A stretch of DNA of 64,000 nucleotides from the NCBI GenBank assembly GCA_944390825.1, contig CALXRG010000003.1, positions 107,368 through 171,367 of the forward strand, written 5' to 3'. The stretch comes from an uncultured Akkermansia sp. (GTDB taxonomy: Bacteria > Verrucomicrobiota > Verrucomicrobiia > Verrucomicrobiales > Akkermansiaceae). Below, one piece after another: positions 1 to 8,519 of this stretch (position 1 is the stretch's first letter; every line of letters begins with the position of its first letter). A model generated the notes under the pieces. The model was not told the DNA's origin. It did no database searches and saw only the letters and a program-made list of their open reading frames with translations. Position numbers and translations under genes: made by a program.

Positions 1-746
1 AAAATGCCGGTGTGAGTGCCGCTCGCAATGCCGGCATGGCGCGGGCCCGCGGACGCTATGTCGCGTTGCTGGATGCGGATGATGTGTGGGCTCCCTCCCA
101 TTTGATGAGAGCCCGCAGCTATTTTATTTCCCACCCCAATGCGAAATGGTACGCCGGTGAACGCACAAGCTGCCGGGACTCACTGGACAAAACGGTTTCC
201 GGATGGAGGTACGAGGAAAAAAATTACTTTACTGCGTCAGATGCAACTCTTCCGCACAGCTCGACGGTCGTTCTATCGAGGGACCTTGTGCCTCCGGACT
301 TGTTCCCGGTGGGAGTTCGGTATGCGGAGGATCTTCTGGCATGGGTGAGGATTGCTTGTCGTGCACCATATTATGGCACGAGTGCGGGGGCAACAGTGTA
401 TTATCGTACGAGGTCTGAAGGTGCGATGCAGGGACGCGCTAATCCACGCTTCCATGATTTGATGGAGGCTGAGCGTTTGTACCCGCTTTATGATCAGTTG
501 ACGCTGCCTCCGGGGCATGAGGCTGAGGCATGGCGGTTGATCCATTTGCGTTTCGTGGAGCGTTGGCGCTGCGTGATTGATGAGACGGCTCTGAAGGGGT
601 ACGGGGAGATTGTGGACCGGAGGCGTAAGTGGGTGGGGCCGCTGTTTTCAGCATGGGTGAAGCTGTTCTTGTTTTTGCTGCGGGGGCTGGTGTGGGTTTT
701 CAAGCAACCGATGCAGTACTACTTGAATCATCACCGTTCACACTGA
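1..746 (+). CDS. Glycosyltransferase family 2, 3' part (5' end outside window)
   Basis: The reading frame is already open at base 3 and runs to the stop at 744-746, so the true start lies upstream of the window. The first visible residues carry the GT2 signature GVSAARNAG followed by a hydrophobic strand and LDADD; the DxD-like aspartates would bind the metal and nucleotide-sugar. The roughly 220 remaining residues contain no other recognised domain, and the C-terminus has a short hydrophobic stretch ([12 protein letters not shown]) that could attach the enzyme to the inner face of the membrane. The role is probably transfer of a sugar to a cell-surface glycan or lipid; the acceptor cannot be told. 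An in-frame GTG at 12 exists, but a start there would remove the N-terminal nucleotide-binding strand. Confidence 0.85.
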   Translation, partial: NAGVSAARNAGMARARGRYVALLDADDVWAPSHLMRARSYFISHPNAKWYAGERTSCRDSLDKTVSGWRYEEKNYFTASDATLPHSSTVVLSRDLVPPDLFPVGVRYAEDLLAWVRIACRAPYYGTSAGATVYYRTRSEGAMQGRANPRFHDLMEAERLYPLYDQLTLPPGHEAEAWRLIHLRFVERWRCVIDETALKGYGEIVDRRRKWVGPLFSAWVKLFLFLLRGLVWVFKQPMQYYLNHHRSH

Positions 747-869
747 TCACCGCTCACCCAGAGTTGTCGGGCCGGCGGTGGTTGGGGTGGACGGAGCTTC
801 CGCTGTGGTGTTGGCGAGGGAGTGAAAAGCGGATTTCCCGCCCAGGTTGGCATGCGCACGGGGGAGTTT

Positions 870-1490
870 TTATGCTTGCGCGGTAGCGACAACCCAGCCC
901 TGCCGGGGCCCTGTGTGGGTGGCAATGCCGGTATAACCGGCTTGGGTGAGCAGCTCTCGGAGTTGTTCGGCGCTATAGACGCGCATGCCGGGGATTTTCT
1001 GAGGCCAGAGTTCGTCACCGGGGCGTGAGCCGTCGGCTTCATGGCAGATGAGGATGCTGCCCCCCGGGCGCAGGACGCGCTTTACCTCAGCCAGGCTTTC
1101 GACGGGGACAGGCCAGAAGTAAAGTGTTTCAAAGGCGGTTACCAGGTCAAAACTGTCGTCAGGAAAAGGGAGGTGGCTGACGTCGGCTTGCAGTATCCGG
1201 CAGCGACCTTCGGCGATGGCTGTGGCGTTGGTTTGTTCGGAGACGCGGACGCTGGTAGCGGAGTAGTCGATGCCGGTGGCGGTGCCCGCCGGGCAAAGGC
1301 GCAACAGAGTTACCAGGTTCATGCCCCCGCCGCAACCGACGTCAAGCGTGTCGGCTCCGGGAAGCGGATGCACGTGCGAGAACCCCCAGGCTGCCAGGTC
1401 GGCATGACTTTGATTCATGCGCCGCAGAATGGCTTCGCCGTCGCTGCCGACGGGTTTGGCTGCGTTTTGGATGAAGGGGTCGATGTTCAT
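870..1490 (-). CDS. Class I SAM-dependent methyltransferase
   Basis: A 206-residue protein with the methyltransferase type 11 pattern: motif I LDVGCGGG near residue 50, an acidic strand-2 end (GIDYS), the LPFPDDSFDLV motif near residue 110 and a VLRPGG motif near 140. It should transfer a methyl group from S-adenosylmethionine to a small molecule; the substrate is not evident. The ATG at 1490 lies about 12 bp after a strong promoter (TTGACC-17-TACAAT), so the messenger has a very short leader. It is transcribed alone, away from the lipoprotein gene that starts at 1639 on the other strand. Confidence 0.85.
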   Translation of the reverse strand: MNIDPFIQNAAKPVGSDGEAILRRMNQSHADLAAWGFSHVHPLPGADTLDVGCGGGMNLVTLLRLCPAGTATGIDYSATSVRVSEQTNATAIAEGRCRILQADVSHLPFPDDSFDLVTAFETLYFWPVPVESLAEVKRVLRPGGSILICHEADGSRPGDELWPQKIPGMRVYSAEQLRELLTQAGYTGIATHTGPRQGWVVATAQA

Positions 1491-1502
1491 ATGCGTGGGG
1501 GT

Positions 1503-1531
1503 ATTGTAGCAGCTGCACCGCTGGCGGTCAA
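1503..1531 (-). promoter_or_regulatory. Sigma-70-type promoter of the methyltransferase gene
   Basis: Read on the minus strand: -35 TTGACC (1531-1526), 17-bp spacer, extended -10 TGC-TACAAT (1508-1503). The transcription start would fall near 1496, about 6 nt before the ATG at 1490. Confidence 0.75.
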
Positions 1532-1579
1532 GGGTGGACGGTGCTCTTTCGAGTTGGGGCCGGCAGTGTGTCTGTGTAT

Positions 1580-1608
1580 TTGACCGGTGGGTATTTGCAG
1601 GGTATAAT
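1580..1608 (+). promoter_or_regulatory. Sigma-70-type promoter of the lipoprotein gene
   Basis: -35 TTGACC (1580-1585), 17-bp spacer, perfect -10 TATAAT (1603-1608). The predicted transcript begins near 1615. This excludes the earlier in-frame start at 1534 and supports ATG 1639. Confidence 0.75.
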
Positions 1609-1638
1609 GGGGGCGCTCCGGGTGGGGCAGTGTGTGAT

Positions 1639-2292
1639 ATGTGCGAGTATGGAAAGGGTGTAGCGGGGCTGCTCCGGCTGAGCGGTGCAGCGGCTGGGTT
1701 GCTTTTGTGCGGTTGCGTGGCGTTTTATTCCGGCGGGGACGGTCAGAGGTCTCACTCCGGGAGTGGTGCCCGTGTCGCTCAGGGGGGAGCTGTCGTCCAA
1801 GCTGGGCTTGAGCCGGTGCAGGAGGTGTCTTTTTCGGTGCAGTATCTGGACGATTTTGCTCCTGCGGGGTGGTTTGATAAGAGAACCGTGGAGGATGGTA
1901 TTCAGAGGGCTTTGGAACAAAGCGGGCTCTTTTCCCGGGTACGGCGGGTGGAGGAGGCGGACGCTGGTGAGCGGCATTGCCATTTCCGCGTGCTCAAGAG
2001 TGGTTCCATGGTTTATAACCGCACGGTTTCCGGCTTGGCCTGCGGGTTGTCGCTGGGGTTGATTCCGGGATGGAATACGATGAAGCTGGAGTGGGATATG
2101 AGCTACAGTCTGCATGGCCGGGAGTTGTTGGCGTTACATTCGCTGCAGGAGGCTTCGGAGTTGGTGTGGCTGCCGTCTGTGGTGCTGATGCCGTTCCTGA
2201 GCAGGGCTTCGGCCAGTGAACGCATGGTGCAGGAGCCGCTGGAGCTTTTCGTGCAGCAGGTGCGCCGCAGGCGCCTTCATGAACAGTCCTGA
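1639..2292 (+). CDS. Hypothetical lipoprotein
   Basis: From the ATG at 1639 the product has 217 residues and begins with a hydrophobic segment ending in LLLCGC, a plausible but not canonical lipobox (Cys at -2), so an exported lipid-anchored protein is likely. The body contains a segment (FSVQYLDDF... ALEQSGLF) that resembles the small alpha/beta fold of proteins that assemble or transport outer-membrane components, but I cannot name a family. A hydrophobic stretch near the middle (GLACGLSLGLIPGW) and a second one near the C-terminus (WLPSVVLMPFLS) may be membrane contacts. The frame is open upstream to 1534, but the promoter at 1580-1608 makes a start there unlikely. Confidence 0.6.
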   Translation: MCEYGKGVAGLLRLSGAAAGLLLCGCVAFYSGGDGQRSHSGSGARVAQGGAVVQAGLEPVQEVSFSVQYLDDFAPAGWFDKRTVEDGIQRALEQSGLFSRVRRVEEADAGERHCHFRVLKSGSMVYNRTVSGLACGLSLGLIPGWNTMKLEWDMSYSLHGRELLALHSLQEASELVWLPSVVLMPFLSRASASERMVQEPLELFVQQVRRRRLHEQS

Positions 2293-2356
2293 GGAGTATC
2301 CCCGGGAGAGCTCGGAAAATCGGGGGGCGCAGTCCGCCAGACTGGTTCGGAGGAAG

Positions 2357-2404
2357 CAGTTTGGGAATCAGTCTGGGAAGCCAGTTCGGGAAATCAGTTC
2401 GGGG
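2357..2404. repeat. Short degenerate tandem repeat
   Basis: Four imperfect copies of an 11-13 bp unit of the form CAGTYYGGGAA lie in the 251-bp gap between the convergent lipoprotein and acyl-activating genes. No function is evident. Confidence 0.5.
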
Positions 2405-2543
2405 ATGCCGCGCTTGGGAATTGGCGAAGGAAAAAGTCCGGAGCCGCAGGGGTGTTTGCGGCGTGTCTTTTTTGGATGTTTGCGGAACGCCGGGTAGCGG
2501 CGCTTCCGGGGGAAAAGCCGTGTATCTGCGCGTTCGGGTGGCT

Positions 2544-4715
2544 TCAGTGTCCGAGGGCTTCCTGGGTGAGAAGTTGACAGCCGCGGATGTCCAGCTTGCC
2601 CGTGGGCAGTACCGGGATGGCTTCGACGGGGACGATGTATTTTGGTGCCCACAAGTTGGGCATGTTCAGTGCTTGCAGCTGGGCGCGGATGTCGGTGAGA
2701 ATGCGTTTCTCTTCGGAGTTCCTCTGGTGTTCCGGCAGGGCGGAGAGCAGGACGATGGCCTCCCCCTTTTGGGCATCGGCTGTGCCTGTGATAGCTATCT
2801 GGACGCCGCCGTCCGGCGAGAGGTTCAGAATGCGGGTGAGAGCGAGCTCTACGGCGTCGTGCGGTACCATTTCCCCGCCGATTTTGGAGAATCGGGAGAG
2901 ACGTCCGCCCAGAAAGATGAAGCCATTGAGATCGAGTCTGCCGATGTCGCCGGTCTTGAACCAGCCGTCGCGGAGAACTCGGCGGTTGACGTCCGGCAGG
3001 CCGATATAGCCGCTGAAGAGGTTGGCTCCTTTCAGCCAGAGCATGCCTTGCTCAGTCAGAGGCACTTCGCGGGTGTCGTCGTCCGGGTCGGTGACGCGCA
3101 CGGCAATGCCGGGCAGAGGGGCTCCTACGCTGCCCGGGACGGTGCCGGGTACGAAGAAGGCTGAGCCGGGCACAGGAGCGGCATCCGGCAGGTTGACGGC
3201 ACAGACCGGACAGGCTTCTGTGAGACCGTAGCCTTCCAGCAGCTCGACGCCGAAGCGTTCGCGAAATTCCTGCGCGAGTTCCGGTTGGAGTTTTTCCGCT
3301 CCGACGATAAAGGTGTCGACGGAGCGGAATGTGTCCGGGTGGGCGCGGCGCATCATGGCGCGGGCGAAGGTGGGGGTGGCGCAGATGAGGGTGAGCTTGT
3401 ATTTCGCGATTTGCTCGCAGAGAGCCCGGGCGTCGGTGGGATTGGGATGGGTGCAGAAGGGACTGCCCGCCAGTAGGGGCAGGAACATGGTGACGGTTAA
3501 ACCAAAGCTGTGGAAGATGGGCAGACAGGCATGGAAACGTGCCTGCCGTACGTCGAGGCGGGAGGCGCATTGAGCGAGGTTTGCCAGCATCATGCGGTGG
3601 GTGATAACGACGCCTTTCGGGTCGCCGCTGGAGCCGCTGGTGAAGAGGATAATGGCTTCCGCGTCGTCGCGGTGTTTGTCGGTGCCAAACAGGCGGCAAA
3701 TCAGGGAGGCGGGGGCGGTCTTGGCCAGTAAAATATGGGTGATGAGTGAGGGTTTGCTGAGTTTTTTGAGCAGTTCTTCGATGAAGAGGAGTTGCTCCTG
3801 CGGCGGCCAGGGGAAGGCTGGGAGTTTTTCGGCGAATTTCCGCGCAGTGATGAACCGGGAGAGTCCGGCCTGGCGTACGGTGCTTTCGAAGGCGTGGTGC
3901 GAGGTGGCGTAGTTGATCATCACGGGGGTGATGCCGCTGAGCAGGCAGGCGATGGTGGCGATCACGGCGCCGGGGCCCGGAGGCAGGATGATGCCTACCC
4001 GTGGTTGGTCGCTGAGTTCCCGCCGCAGGTGCCGGGCTGCGGCCATGCTTACGCCCAGTGCCTTGTAGAAGGAAAGTGTGCTGCCCGTCAAGCCGTCGAT
4101 GATTTCGGTGTCCGGGTGTTGCCTGATGGCTCGCACGAGTTCGGTGGTGAGGGAGCCTTGGATCCAGGGTTGGGCCGCAAAGAGTTCGGCACTGGTATTC
4201 AGCCAGGTTTGCAGAACGCGCTCACCGGTTTGGGGGCCGGGTTTCAGTTGCGGCAGGATGCAGAGTGCTTCGCGGGTTGCCTTTTCTTCGGTGTTGCTGA
4301 AGCAGTTGTGCATGGTGTTTCCGTAGTAGCCCAGAAACAGAGGTACCGGTGCCAGGTGCAGGCTGCCTACGGTGGACAGAAAGGGGGAGGGTACGTCAGA
4401 TATGGTGCCCCGCGTGCGTGCGACGGTTCCGGGAAGAAAGACGACGCTGCGCCCTTGATCAAATTGGTCGAGGATTTGTTCGCGTACGGCTAACGAGGTA
4501 GTGTTGCGGAAGTGCAGGGGGATGATGGGGATGTTTTCCCGTCTCAGGTAGCGCGTGATGTCTGCCGATGGAGGAAAGGTTGGGTCGGACAGGAAGCAAA
4601 GTTTGCCGTCGAGCAGGCGGTTCAGTGCTTGCACGGCGGTGAGGCTCATGCGGTTGGGCATGTAGAGTGCAGGTGCAGTCAGGTTTTCCTTCCCTTGAAT
4701 GTGCAATGTCGGCAT
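2544..4715 (-). CDS. Aas-like protein: degenerate acyltransferase domain fused to acyl-CoA/acyl-ACP synthetase
   Basis: A 723-residue protein. Residues about 200-720 form an AMP-binding (ANL superfamily) enzyme: P-loop TSGSSGDPKG at 359-368, EGYGLTEACP motif, GWFKTGDIGRLD hinge region and the C-terminal lysine motif PTGK near 707. These should adenylate a fatty acid and pass it to a thiol. The first 190 residues align in layout with the PlsC acyltransferase half of Aas, but the NHx4D catalytic motif reads NRMSLTA (His to Arg, Asp to Ala) and the FPEGTRS motif reads FLPGTVAR, so that half looks inactive. The ATG at 4715 is chosen because the open frame upstream only reads through the repeat array; a possible promoter lies at 4760-4788. 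Role inferred: lysophospholipid or fatty-acid salvage. Confidence 0.8.
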   Translation of the reverse strand: MPTLHIQGKENLTAPALYMPNRMSLTAVQALNRLLDGKLCFLSDPTFPPSADITRYLRRENIPIIPLHFRNTTSLAVREQILDQFDQGRSVVFLPGTVARTRGTISDVPSPFLSTVGSLHLAPVPLFLGYYGNTMHNCFSNTEEKATREALCILPQLKPGPQTGERVLQTWLNTSAELFAAQPWIQGSLTTELVRAIRQHPDTEIIDGLTGSTLSFYKALGVSMAAARHLRRELSDQPRVGIILPPGPGAVIATIACLLSGITPVMINYATSHHAFESTVRQAGLSRFITARKFAEKLPAFPWPPQEQLLFIEELLKKLSKPSLITHILLAKTAPASLICRLFGTDKHRDDAEAIILFTSGSSGDPKGVVITHRMMLANLAQCASRLDVRQARFHACLPIFHSFGLTVTMFLPLLAGSPFCTHPNPTDARALCEQIAKYKLTLICATPTFARAMMRRAHPDTFRSVDTFIVGAEKLQPELAQEFRERFGVELLEGYGLTEACPVCAVNLPDAAPVPGSAFFVPGTVPGSVGAPLPGIAVRVTDPDDDTREVPLTEQGMLWLKGANLFSGYIGLPDVNRRVLRDGWFKTGDIGRLDLNGFIFLGGRLSRFSKIGGEMVPHDAVELALTRILNLSPDGGVQIAITGTADAQKGEAIVLLSALPEHQRNSEEKRILTDIRAQLQALNMPNLWAPKYIVPVEAIPVLPTGKLDIRGCQLLTQEALGH

Positions 4716-4759
4716 GGTGGTGTGTGCAGGGGCGTATGATGGGGTGAATCTGTCCGTCC

Positions 4760-4788
4760 ATACTAGCAAATGAATTCGCTTTTGAAAA
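4760..4788 (-). promoter_or_regulatory. Possible promoter of the Aas-like gene
   Basis: Minus strand: weak -35 TTTTCA, 17-bp spacer, extended -10 TGC-TAGTAT (4765-4760). The transcription start would be near 4753, leaving a leader of about 38 nt. Confidence 0.5.
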
Positions 4789-4950
4789 GAAGATTCGGTG
4801 TTCTTTGGTGTTCTGTTTTGCTTGATTATGGCGTAGAGGCGGGCGCAGAACTGCTTGTGGCAGCATTGGGTGTGGGGGAAGTGCTGACGGTTGTGGTTGT
4901 GGACAGGGGGAACACCGGGTGGGGCGTCGGATGGCCAGGAAACAGGTGAG

Positions 4951-5186
4951 CGGGCTCGAACCCGCGTCCGCCCCCACGGCTCCAAGGGCTCCTGGGGGTC
5001 GCCCTTGGAGTTCCCGACCGAAGGAGTTCGGTCGGCCGTGGGTCGCAGAAGCCCACCGGGCTTCTGCGCCTCAGCCGTGCATCGCCTTGCAGCCCAGGTG
5101 CGCTGGGCGCGCACGTGGGGCTGCCGGCGAAGTCGCGTTTCGAGGTTGCGGGTTTCGGAGACCTGACCGCGACGTGGATAAGCTGG
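4951..5186. repeat. Copy 1 of a ~235-bp structured repeat bearing a tRNA T-arm-like end
   Basis: This copy and the one at 5197-5428 are nearly identical, differing at a few bases, with a 246-bp period. Each begins with GGGCTCGAACCCGCG, which is the complement of a tRNA T-arm and matches the T-arm of the neighbouring tRNA-Asp. The body has several short inverted repeats: CCAAGGGCTC...CCCTTGG, CCGAAGGAGTTCGG and GCAGAAGCCCACCGGGCTTCTGC. The long open frames through it have no recognisable domain and exist on both strands, so I treat it as non-coding. Confidence 0.85.
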
Positions 5187-5196
5187 GGAGAGAGAA

Positions 5197-5428
5197 GGGG
5201 CTCGAACCCGCGTCCGCCCCCACGGCTCCAAGGGCTCCTGGGGGTCGCCCTTGGAGTTCCCGCCCGAAGGAGTTCGGTCGGCCGTGGGTCGCAGAAGCCC
5301 ACCGGGCTTCTGCGCCTCAGCCGTGCATCGCCTTGCAGCCCAGGTGCGCTGGGCGCGCACGTGGGGCTGCCGGCGAAGTCCCGTTTCGAGGTTGCGGGTT
5401 CGGAGACCTGACCGCGACGTGGATAAGC
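5197..5428. repeat. Copy 2 of the ~235-bp structured repeat
   Basis: Starts with GGGGCTCGAACCCGCG at 5197-5212, identical over 16 bases to the T-arm segment of tRNA-Asp at 5484-5499. It runs to GGATAAGC at 5421-5428, where it merges with the tRNA terminator. Differences from copy 1 include one deleted T in the phrase GGTT(T)CGGAGACC. The spacing of the three T-arm segments (4951, 5197, 5484) gives a core-body-core-body-core arrangement. Confidence 0.85.
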
Positions 5429-5468
5429 ACAAAAAGAGGTCACCTTCAGGTGACCTCTTTTTGTGCTT
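5425..5468 (-). terminator. Terminator downstream of tRNA-Asp
   Basis: A perfect 20-bp inverted repeat (5425-5444 and 5449-5468) with a TTCA tetraloop and an A/T-rich outer stem lies 6 bp beyond the tRNA 3' end. It can work in both directions and would stop transcripts from the tRNA before the repeat array. Confidence 0.9.
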
Positions 5469-5473
5469 AGGAA

Positions 5474-5548
5474 CGAAGCGGACGGGGCTCGAACCCGCGA
5501 CCTCAGCCGTGACAGGGCTGCGCTCTAACCAAACTGAGCTACCGCTCC
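5474..5548 (-). tRNA. tRNA-Asp (anticodon GTC)
   Basis: Cloverleaf on the minus strand: acceptor GGAGCGG pairs with CCGCTTC (one G-T wobble), D-arm with AGCTCAGTTTGGTTAGAGC, anticodon stem CAGCC/GGCTG with loop CTGTCAC giving anticodon GTC, T-arm GCGGGTTCGAGCCCC, and discriminator G. No CCA is encoded. It reads Asp GAC/GAT codons. Confidence 0.95.
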
Positions 5549-5591
5549 TTTCTCTTTTTTGCTGCTCTCGCTTTCCAGCGGGTGCGAGGGC

Positions 5592-5620
5592 ATTATACAT
5601 GGATTGGGATGCTGATGCAA
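5592..5620 (-). promoter_or_regulatory. Promoter of tRNA-Asp
   Basis: Minus strand: -35 TTGCAT (5620-5615), 17-bp spacer, perfect -10 TATAAT (5597-5592). The start near 5585 leaves a short 5' leader before the tRNA. Confidence 0.8.
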
Positions 5621-5688
5621 GTCTTTTTTTTGCTTTTGATGTGATTTTTTTGAAAAAAAAGGTGAATGTGCTTGTTTGTGTGGGGGTG

Positions 5689-7680
5689 TTAGAGGAATTG
5701 ACGGGTAGCTTCGCGGGGAAGGGCGTGCATGAATCGCGAGCCGTAATATTTGGAGGTGATGCGGGAGTCCAGTAGGTAGATGAGGCCTTTGTCGCTTTTG
5801 TTGCGGATGAGACGCCCGACGCCTTGCCGGAATTTGAGGACGGCTTCGGGCAGGCTGTAGTCGAGGAAGGGGTTGCCGCCCCGCGCTTGGATGCTTTCAA
5901 TGCGGGCTTCGGTGAGGGGGTTGCCCGGGGATTCAAAGGGGATTTTGGTGACGATGACGTTGGAGAGGGCTTCGCCCGGTACGTCGACGCCGGTCCAGAA
6001 GCTGTCGGTGCCCAGCAGAACGCTGCCAATGTTGTTTTTGAAGTGTTGGAGCATTTGGCTGCGGGTGAGGTCTTGCCCTTGAATGTAGAGAGGCCAGCCG
6101 CGCTCGGTGCAGTGGGGGCGGAGGAGTGGGGCTATTTGCCGGAGGGTGCTGTAGTTGGTGAAGAGGACGAAGGCCCGGCCTTGTGAGTCGTCGAGCGCAC
6201 GGCAGATCCAGTCGAGGAGGGCGGCGGTGTAGGTTTCTGTCTCGCTGGCCGGTGGGGGAGGTGGCATGCTCTTCGCGACGACGATGTGCATTTGCTCGGC
6301 GAAGTTGAAGGGACTGCCGATTTGAAGGGTGGCGGCGCTTTCTGCACCAACCCGGCTGGCAAAGTAGCTCAGGCCTTGCTCGCCGGCCGAGAGGGTGGCG
6401 CTGGTGCAGATGCAGGTGCGCCCGGTTTCGAAGAGTTTGCTGCGCAGGACGGGCGCGACGTCGATGAGGGCGGCCCGAAGGGTCATGTAGCGGTTTTCCG
6501 GCCCGCTGCTTTCCGCCCAGTAGACGCAGTGCTCCAGGTTGCTGAGTTCTACCATGTCCCGGGCTGTCTGGCTGTAGGCGAGCAATCGCGCGGCGGTGTC
6601 TTTGAATTCGGCTTGGGTGAGTTCGTGTTCGCTGACCTTGGCCATTTCAAGGATTTCGTCGATCAGAACGCCTAAGGCGGGGCAGAGGAGGTTTTCGGTC
6701 CAGCAGGGTTGGCGCAGGCGAATGGTGCCGCGGTGGGCGTCCAGTTGGCAGTCCTGCCGCGCGTTGTCGAAGAAGAGATCGGCAGCGTTTTGGGCGTCGT
6801 CGATGTATTGCAGCAGTCTCGGGGTGGCGTAGTGCCGCAGGGTGCCTTTGCGGGTAGTGGGGTTGTAGAGGCGCAGCAGGTCGTATTTGAGCTCGGCTTG
6901 GGAGAGGCTGGCTCCCAGTTGGTGGGCGGCGACGGTTTCAATGGTGTGCGCTTCGTCCAGGATGACGAAGTCGCCGGGGTAGATGAAGCCGTCGATGGGG
7001 GCTTCGTTTTCGGGTTGGATGCTGTCGGTGAGGGCAAGCAGTCCGAAAAAGAGGGTGTGGTTGAGGATGACGACGTCGGCTTCCTGGACGCGCAGCCGGG
7101 CGGCTTGGTAGGGACAGGTGGGGCCGCAGTTGCGCAGGGTGCAGATGTGGTTTTCGCTGCATACTTGCGCCCAGACTTTGGGGGTGATGCTCAGGCTGGC
7201 AGGGAGTTCGGCCAGGGTGCCTTCCGGGTTTTCAATGAGCCAGCGGCGCAGGTCGTGCAGTTGCCGCACTTCTTCCTGGTTGAAGAGGTCGGAGGCTTGT
7301 TCGATGGCGCGGCGCAGCCGTGTGGCGCAGATGTAGTTCGCCCGGCCTTTGAGCAGGGCTGTGCGGAAGTCGTACGGCAGGGCTTTTGCGACGGTGGGGA
7401 GGTCTTTGTGGAAGAGTTGCTCCTGGAGGTTGATGGTGTGGGTCGAGATGATGGCTTTGCGCCCTTGTTCCAGTGCAAAGCGGATGGAGGGAATGAGGTA
7501 GGCGAGGGATTTGCCGACGCCGGTGCCGGCCTCGACCAGAAGGGCGGTGCCGGCGGTGAGGGCTTCCGCTACGGTTGCTGCCATGCTTTGCTGCTCCGGC
7601 CGGTATTCAAAGCCGCGGGCTCCGGAGAGCAGACCGCTTTCCGAGAAGTCGTGCAGGGTTTGTTCGCGCAGTGTGTTCAA
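5689..7680 (-). CDS. dinG: DinG/YoaA-type ATP-dependent DNA helicase with Fe-S cluster
   Basis: A 663-residue superfamily 2 helicase of the XPD/DinG group, which unwinds DNA 5' to 3' and helps to resolve R-loops and stalled forks. Walker A AGTGVGKS is at 51-58 and the DEAH box at 242-245. Cysteines at 118, 174, 180, 185 and 189 supply the four ligands of the 4Fe-4S domain. The C-terminal helicase half has LLGTDSFWTGVDVPG and FRQGVGRLIR. The frame opens with TTG at 7680, and no in-frame ATG lies before the Q-rich motif preceding Walker A, so a TTG start is accepted. It lies 52 bp downstream of the secreted-protein gene 7733-8485 and may share its promoter. Confidence 0.9.
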   Translation of the reverse strand: MNTLREQTLHDFSESGLLSGARGFEYRPEQQSMAATVAEALTAGTALLVEAGTGVGKSLAYLIPSIRFALEQGRKAIISTHTINLQEQLFHKDLPTVAKALPYDFRTALLKGRANYICATRLRRAIEQASDLFNQEEVRQLHDLRRWLIENPEGTLAELPASLSITPKVWAQVCSENHICTLRNCGPTCPYQAARLRVQEADVVILNHTLFFGLLALTDSIQPENEAPIDGFIYPGDFVILDEAHTIETVAAHQLGASLSQAELKYDLLRLYNPTTRKGTLRHYATPRLLQYIDDAQNAADLFFDNARQDCQLDAHRGTIRLRQPCWTENLLCPALGVLIDEILEMAKVSEHELTQAEFKDTAARLLAYSQTARDMVELSNLEHCVYWAESSGPENRYMTLRAALIDVAPVLRSKLFETGRTCICTSATLSAGEQGLSYFASRVGAESAATLQIGSPFNFAEQMHIVVAKSMPPPPPASETETYTAALLDWICRALDDSQGRAFVLFTNYSTLRQIAPLLRPHCTERGWPLYIQGQDLTRSQMLQHFKNNIGSVLLGTDSFWTGVDVPGEALSNVIVTKIPFESPGNPLTEARIESIQARGGNPFLDYSLPEAVLKFRQGVGRLIRNKSDKGLIYLLDSRITSKYYGSRFMHALPREATRQFL

Positions 7681-7732
7681 CGGGATGTTGCTGCCGTGGA
7701 AAACGCAGGGGGGCGGCTGGCCGGGATGCGGC

Positions 7733-8485
7733 TTAGTCCAGGGGGCGGTCGCCTACGGGCGGTACGTCGATGTCCAGCGGCAGGGCGGGGAAGTAGGCGC
7801 GCAGGGTGTTGACGTCGGTGTTGCTGTCGACGAAATACCATTTGTTGAGTTTGGTGCCGCGGTAGTTGACGGGCGAGGAGATGACTTCGTCCCGGATGGC
7901 GTAGATGTAGTCGCGCCGTTCGAGACGGCGGAATTCGCCGCGGCCAACGGGTACTTTGACGACGAGGATGGTGGGCAGGACGACGATGCGTGAGCGGTCG
8001 GCGTCGGCTTGGATGCTGTCGGCCTGGACTTTGCCGTCACGGTCTTTCAGGACGGGGCGAACCATGGCGGCGGAGGTGCTGACGGCGTATTCGGAGTAGG
8101 GTTCTCCGACGCTGAATTTCTCGATGACAAGGCCTTGCGATTTCATGCGTTCGCCCATTTTCCGGTACTGGGTGCGCAGGGCGTCATCGGCTGCTTTCAT
8201 GCGGCGGCGGGCTTCGTCTTCGCTTTCCCGCTCGATGCCCATGACGCGGCGGGCGCTTTCGGCTTCGCGGCGGGGATCCCGGTTGGCGAGGCGGTCGGCG
8301 AGGGTGCGGCGGACGGGCGGGTACATGAAGTCGAGGGCCCATGCGAGGTCACAGTTTCGTACGGCGGCTCCGTATTCGCGTGCTGCGTCGCGCGCGGATT
8401 GGGCTGCTTCGGAGGGGGCGGCAGTGGCTGTGAGGGGACAGAGCAGGGCGGCTAATACCGGCAGAAGGATGGGGCGGCGTGTCAT
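7733..8485 (-). CDS. Hypothetical secreted protein
   Basis: A 250-residue protein with an N-terminal signal peptide (basic MTRRP, hydrophobic core, AxA-like cleavage near ATAAPS). The mature part has a helical charged region (residues 45-125, many Arg and Glu) followed by a beta-rich part ending LNKWYFVDSN. This layout recalls small SnoaL/NTF2-like folds, but no family can be named. The ATG at 8485 lies 6 bp after the -10 box, so the transcript would be leaderless. It precedes the dinG-type gene by 52 bp on the same strand. Confidence 0.7.
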   Translation of the reverse strand: MTRRPILLPVLAALLCPLTATAAPSEAAQSARDAAREYGAAVRNCDLAWALDFMYPPVRRTLADRLANRDPRREAESARRVMGIERESEDEARRRMKAADDALRTQYRKMGERMKSQGLVIEKFSVGEPYSEYAVSTSAAMVRPVLKDRDGKVQADSIQADADRSRIVVLPTILVVKVPVGRGEFRRLERRDYIYAIRDEVISSPVNYRGTKLNKWYFVDSNTDVNTLRAYFPALPLDIDVPPVGDRPLD

Positions 8486-8491
8486 GGGTGT

Positions 8492-8519
8492 ATCCTATCA
8501 TATGATATTCGGAGTTCAA
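8492..8519 (-). promoter_or_regulatory. Promoter of the secreted-protein gene
   Basis: Minus strand: -35 TTGAAC (8519-8514), 16-bp spacer, -10 TAGGAT (8497-8492). Only 6 bp separate the -10 box from the ATG at 8485. Confidence 0.65.

Noticed and set aside
4716..6029. Continuation of the Aas-like frame (about 430 extra codons) as one giant protein
   Set aside because: The extra part reads through the structured repeats and the tRNA-Asp gene in antisense, shows Pro/Arg-rich composition without a domain, and the ATG at 4715 matches the family start.
6709..7812. Long plus-strand frame across the dinG-type gene
   Set aside because: It is the antisense shadow of a well-supported helicase gene; composition is Gly/Val/Ala-rich with no motif.
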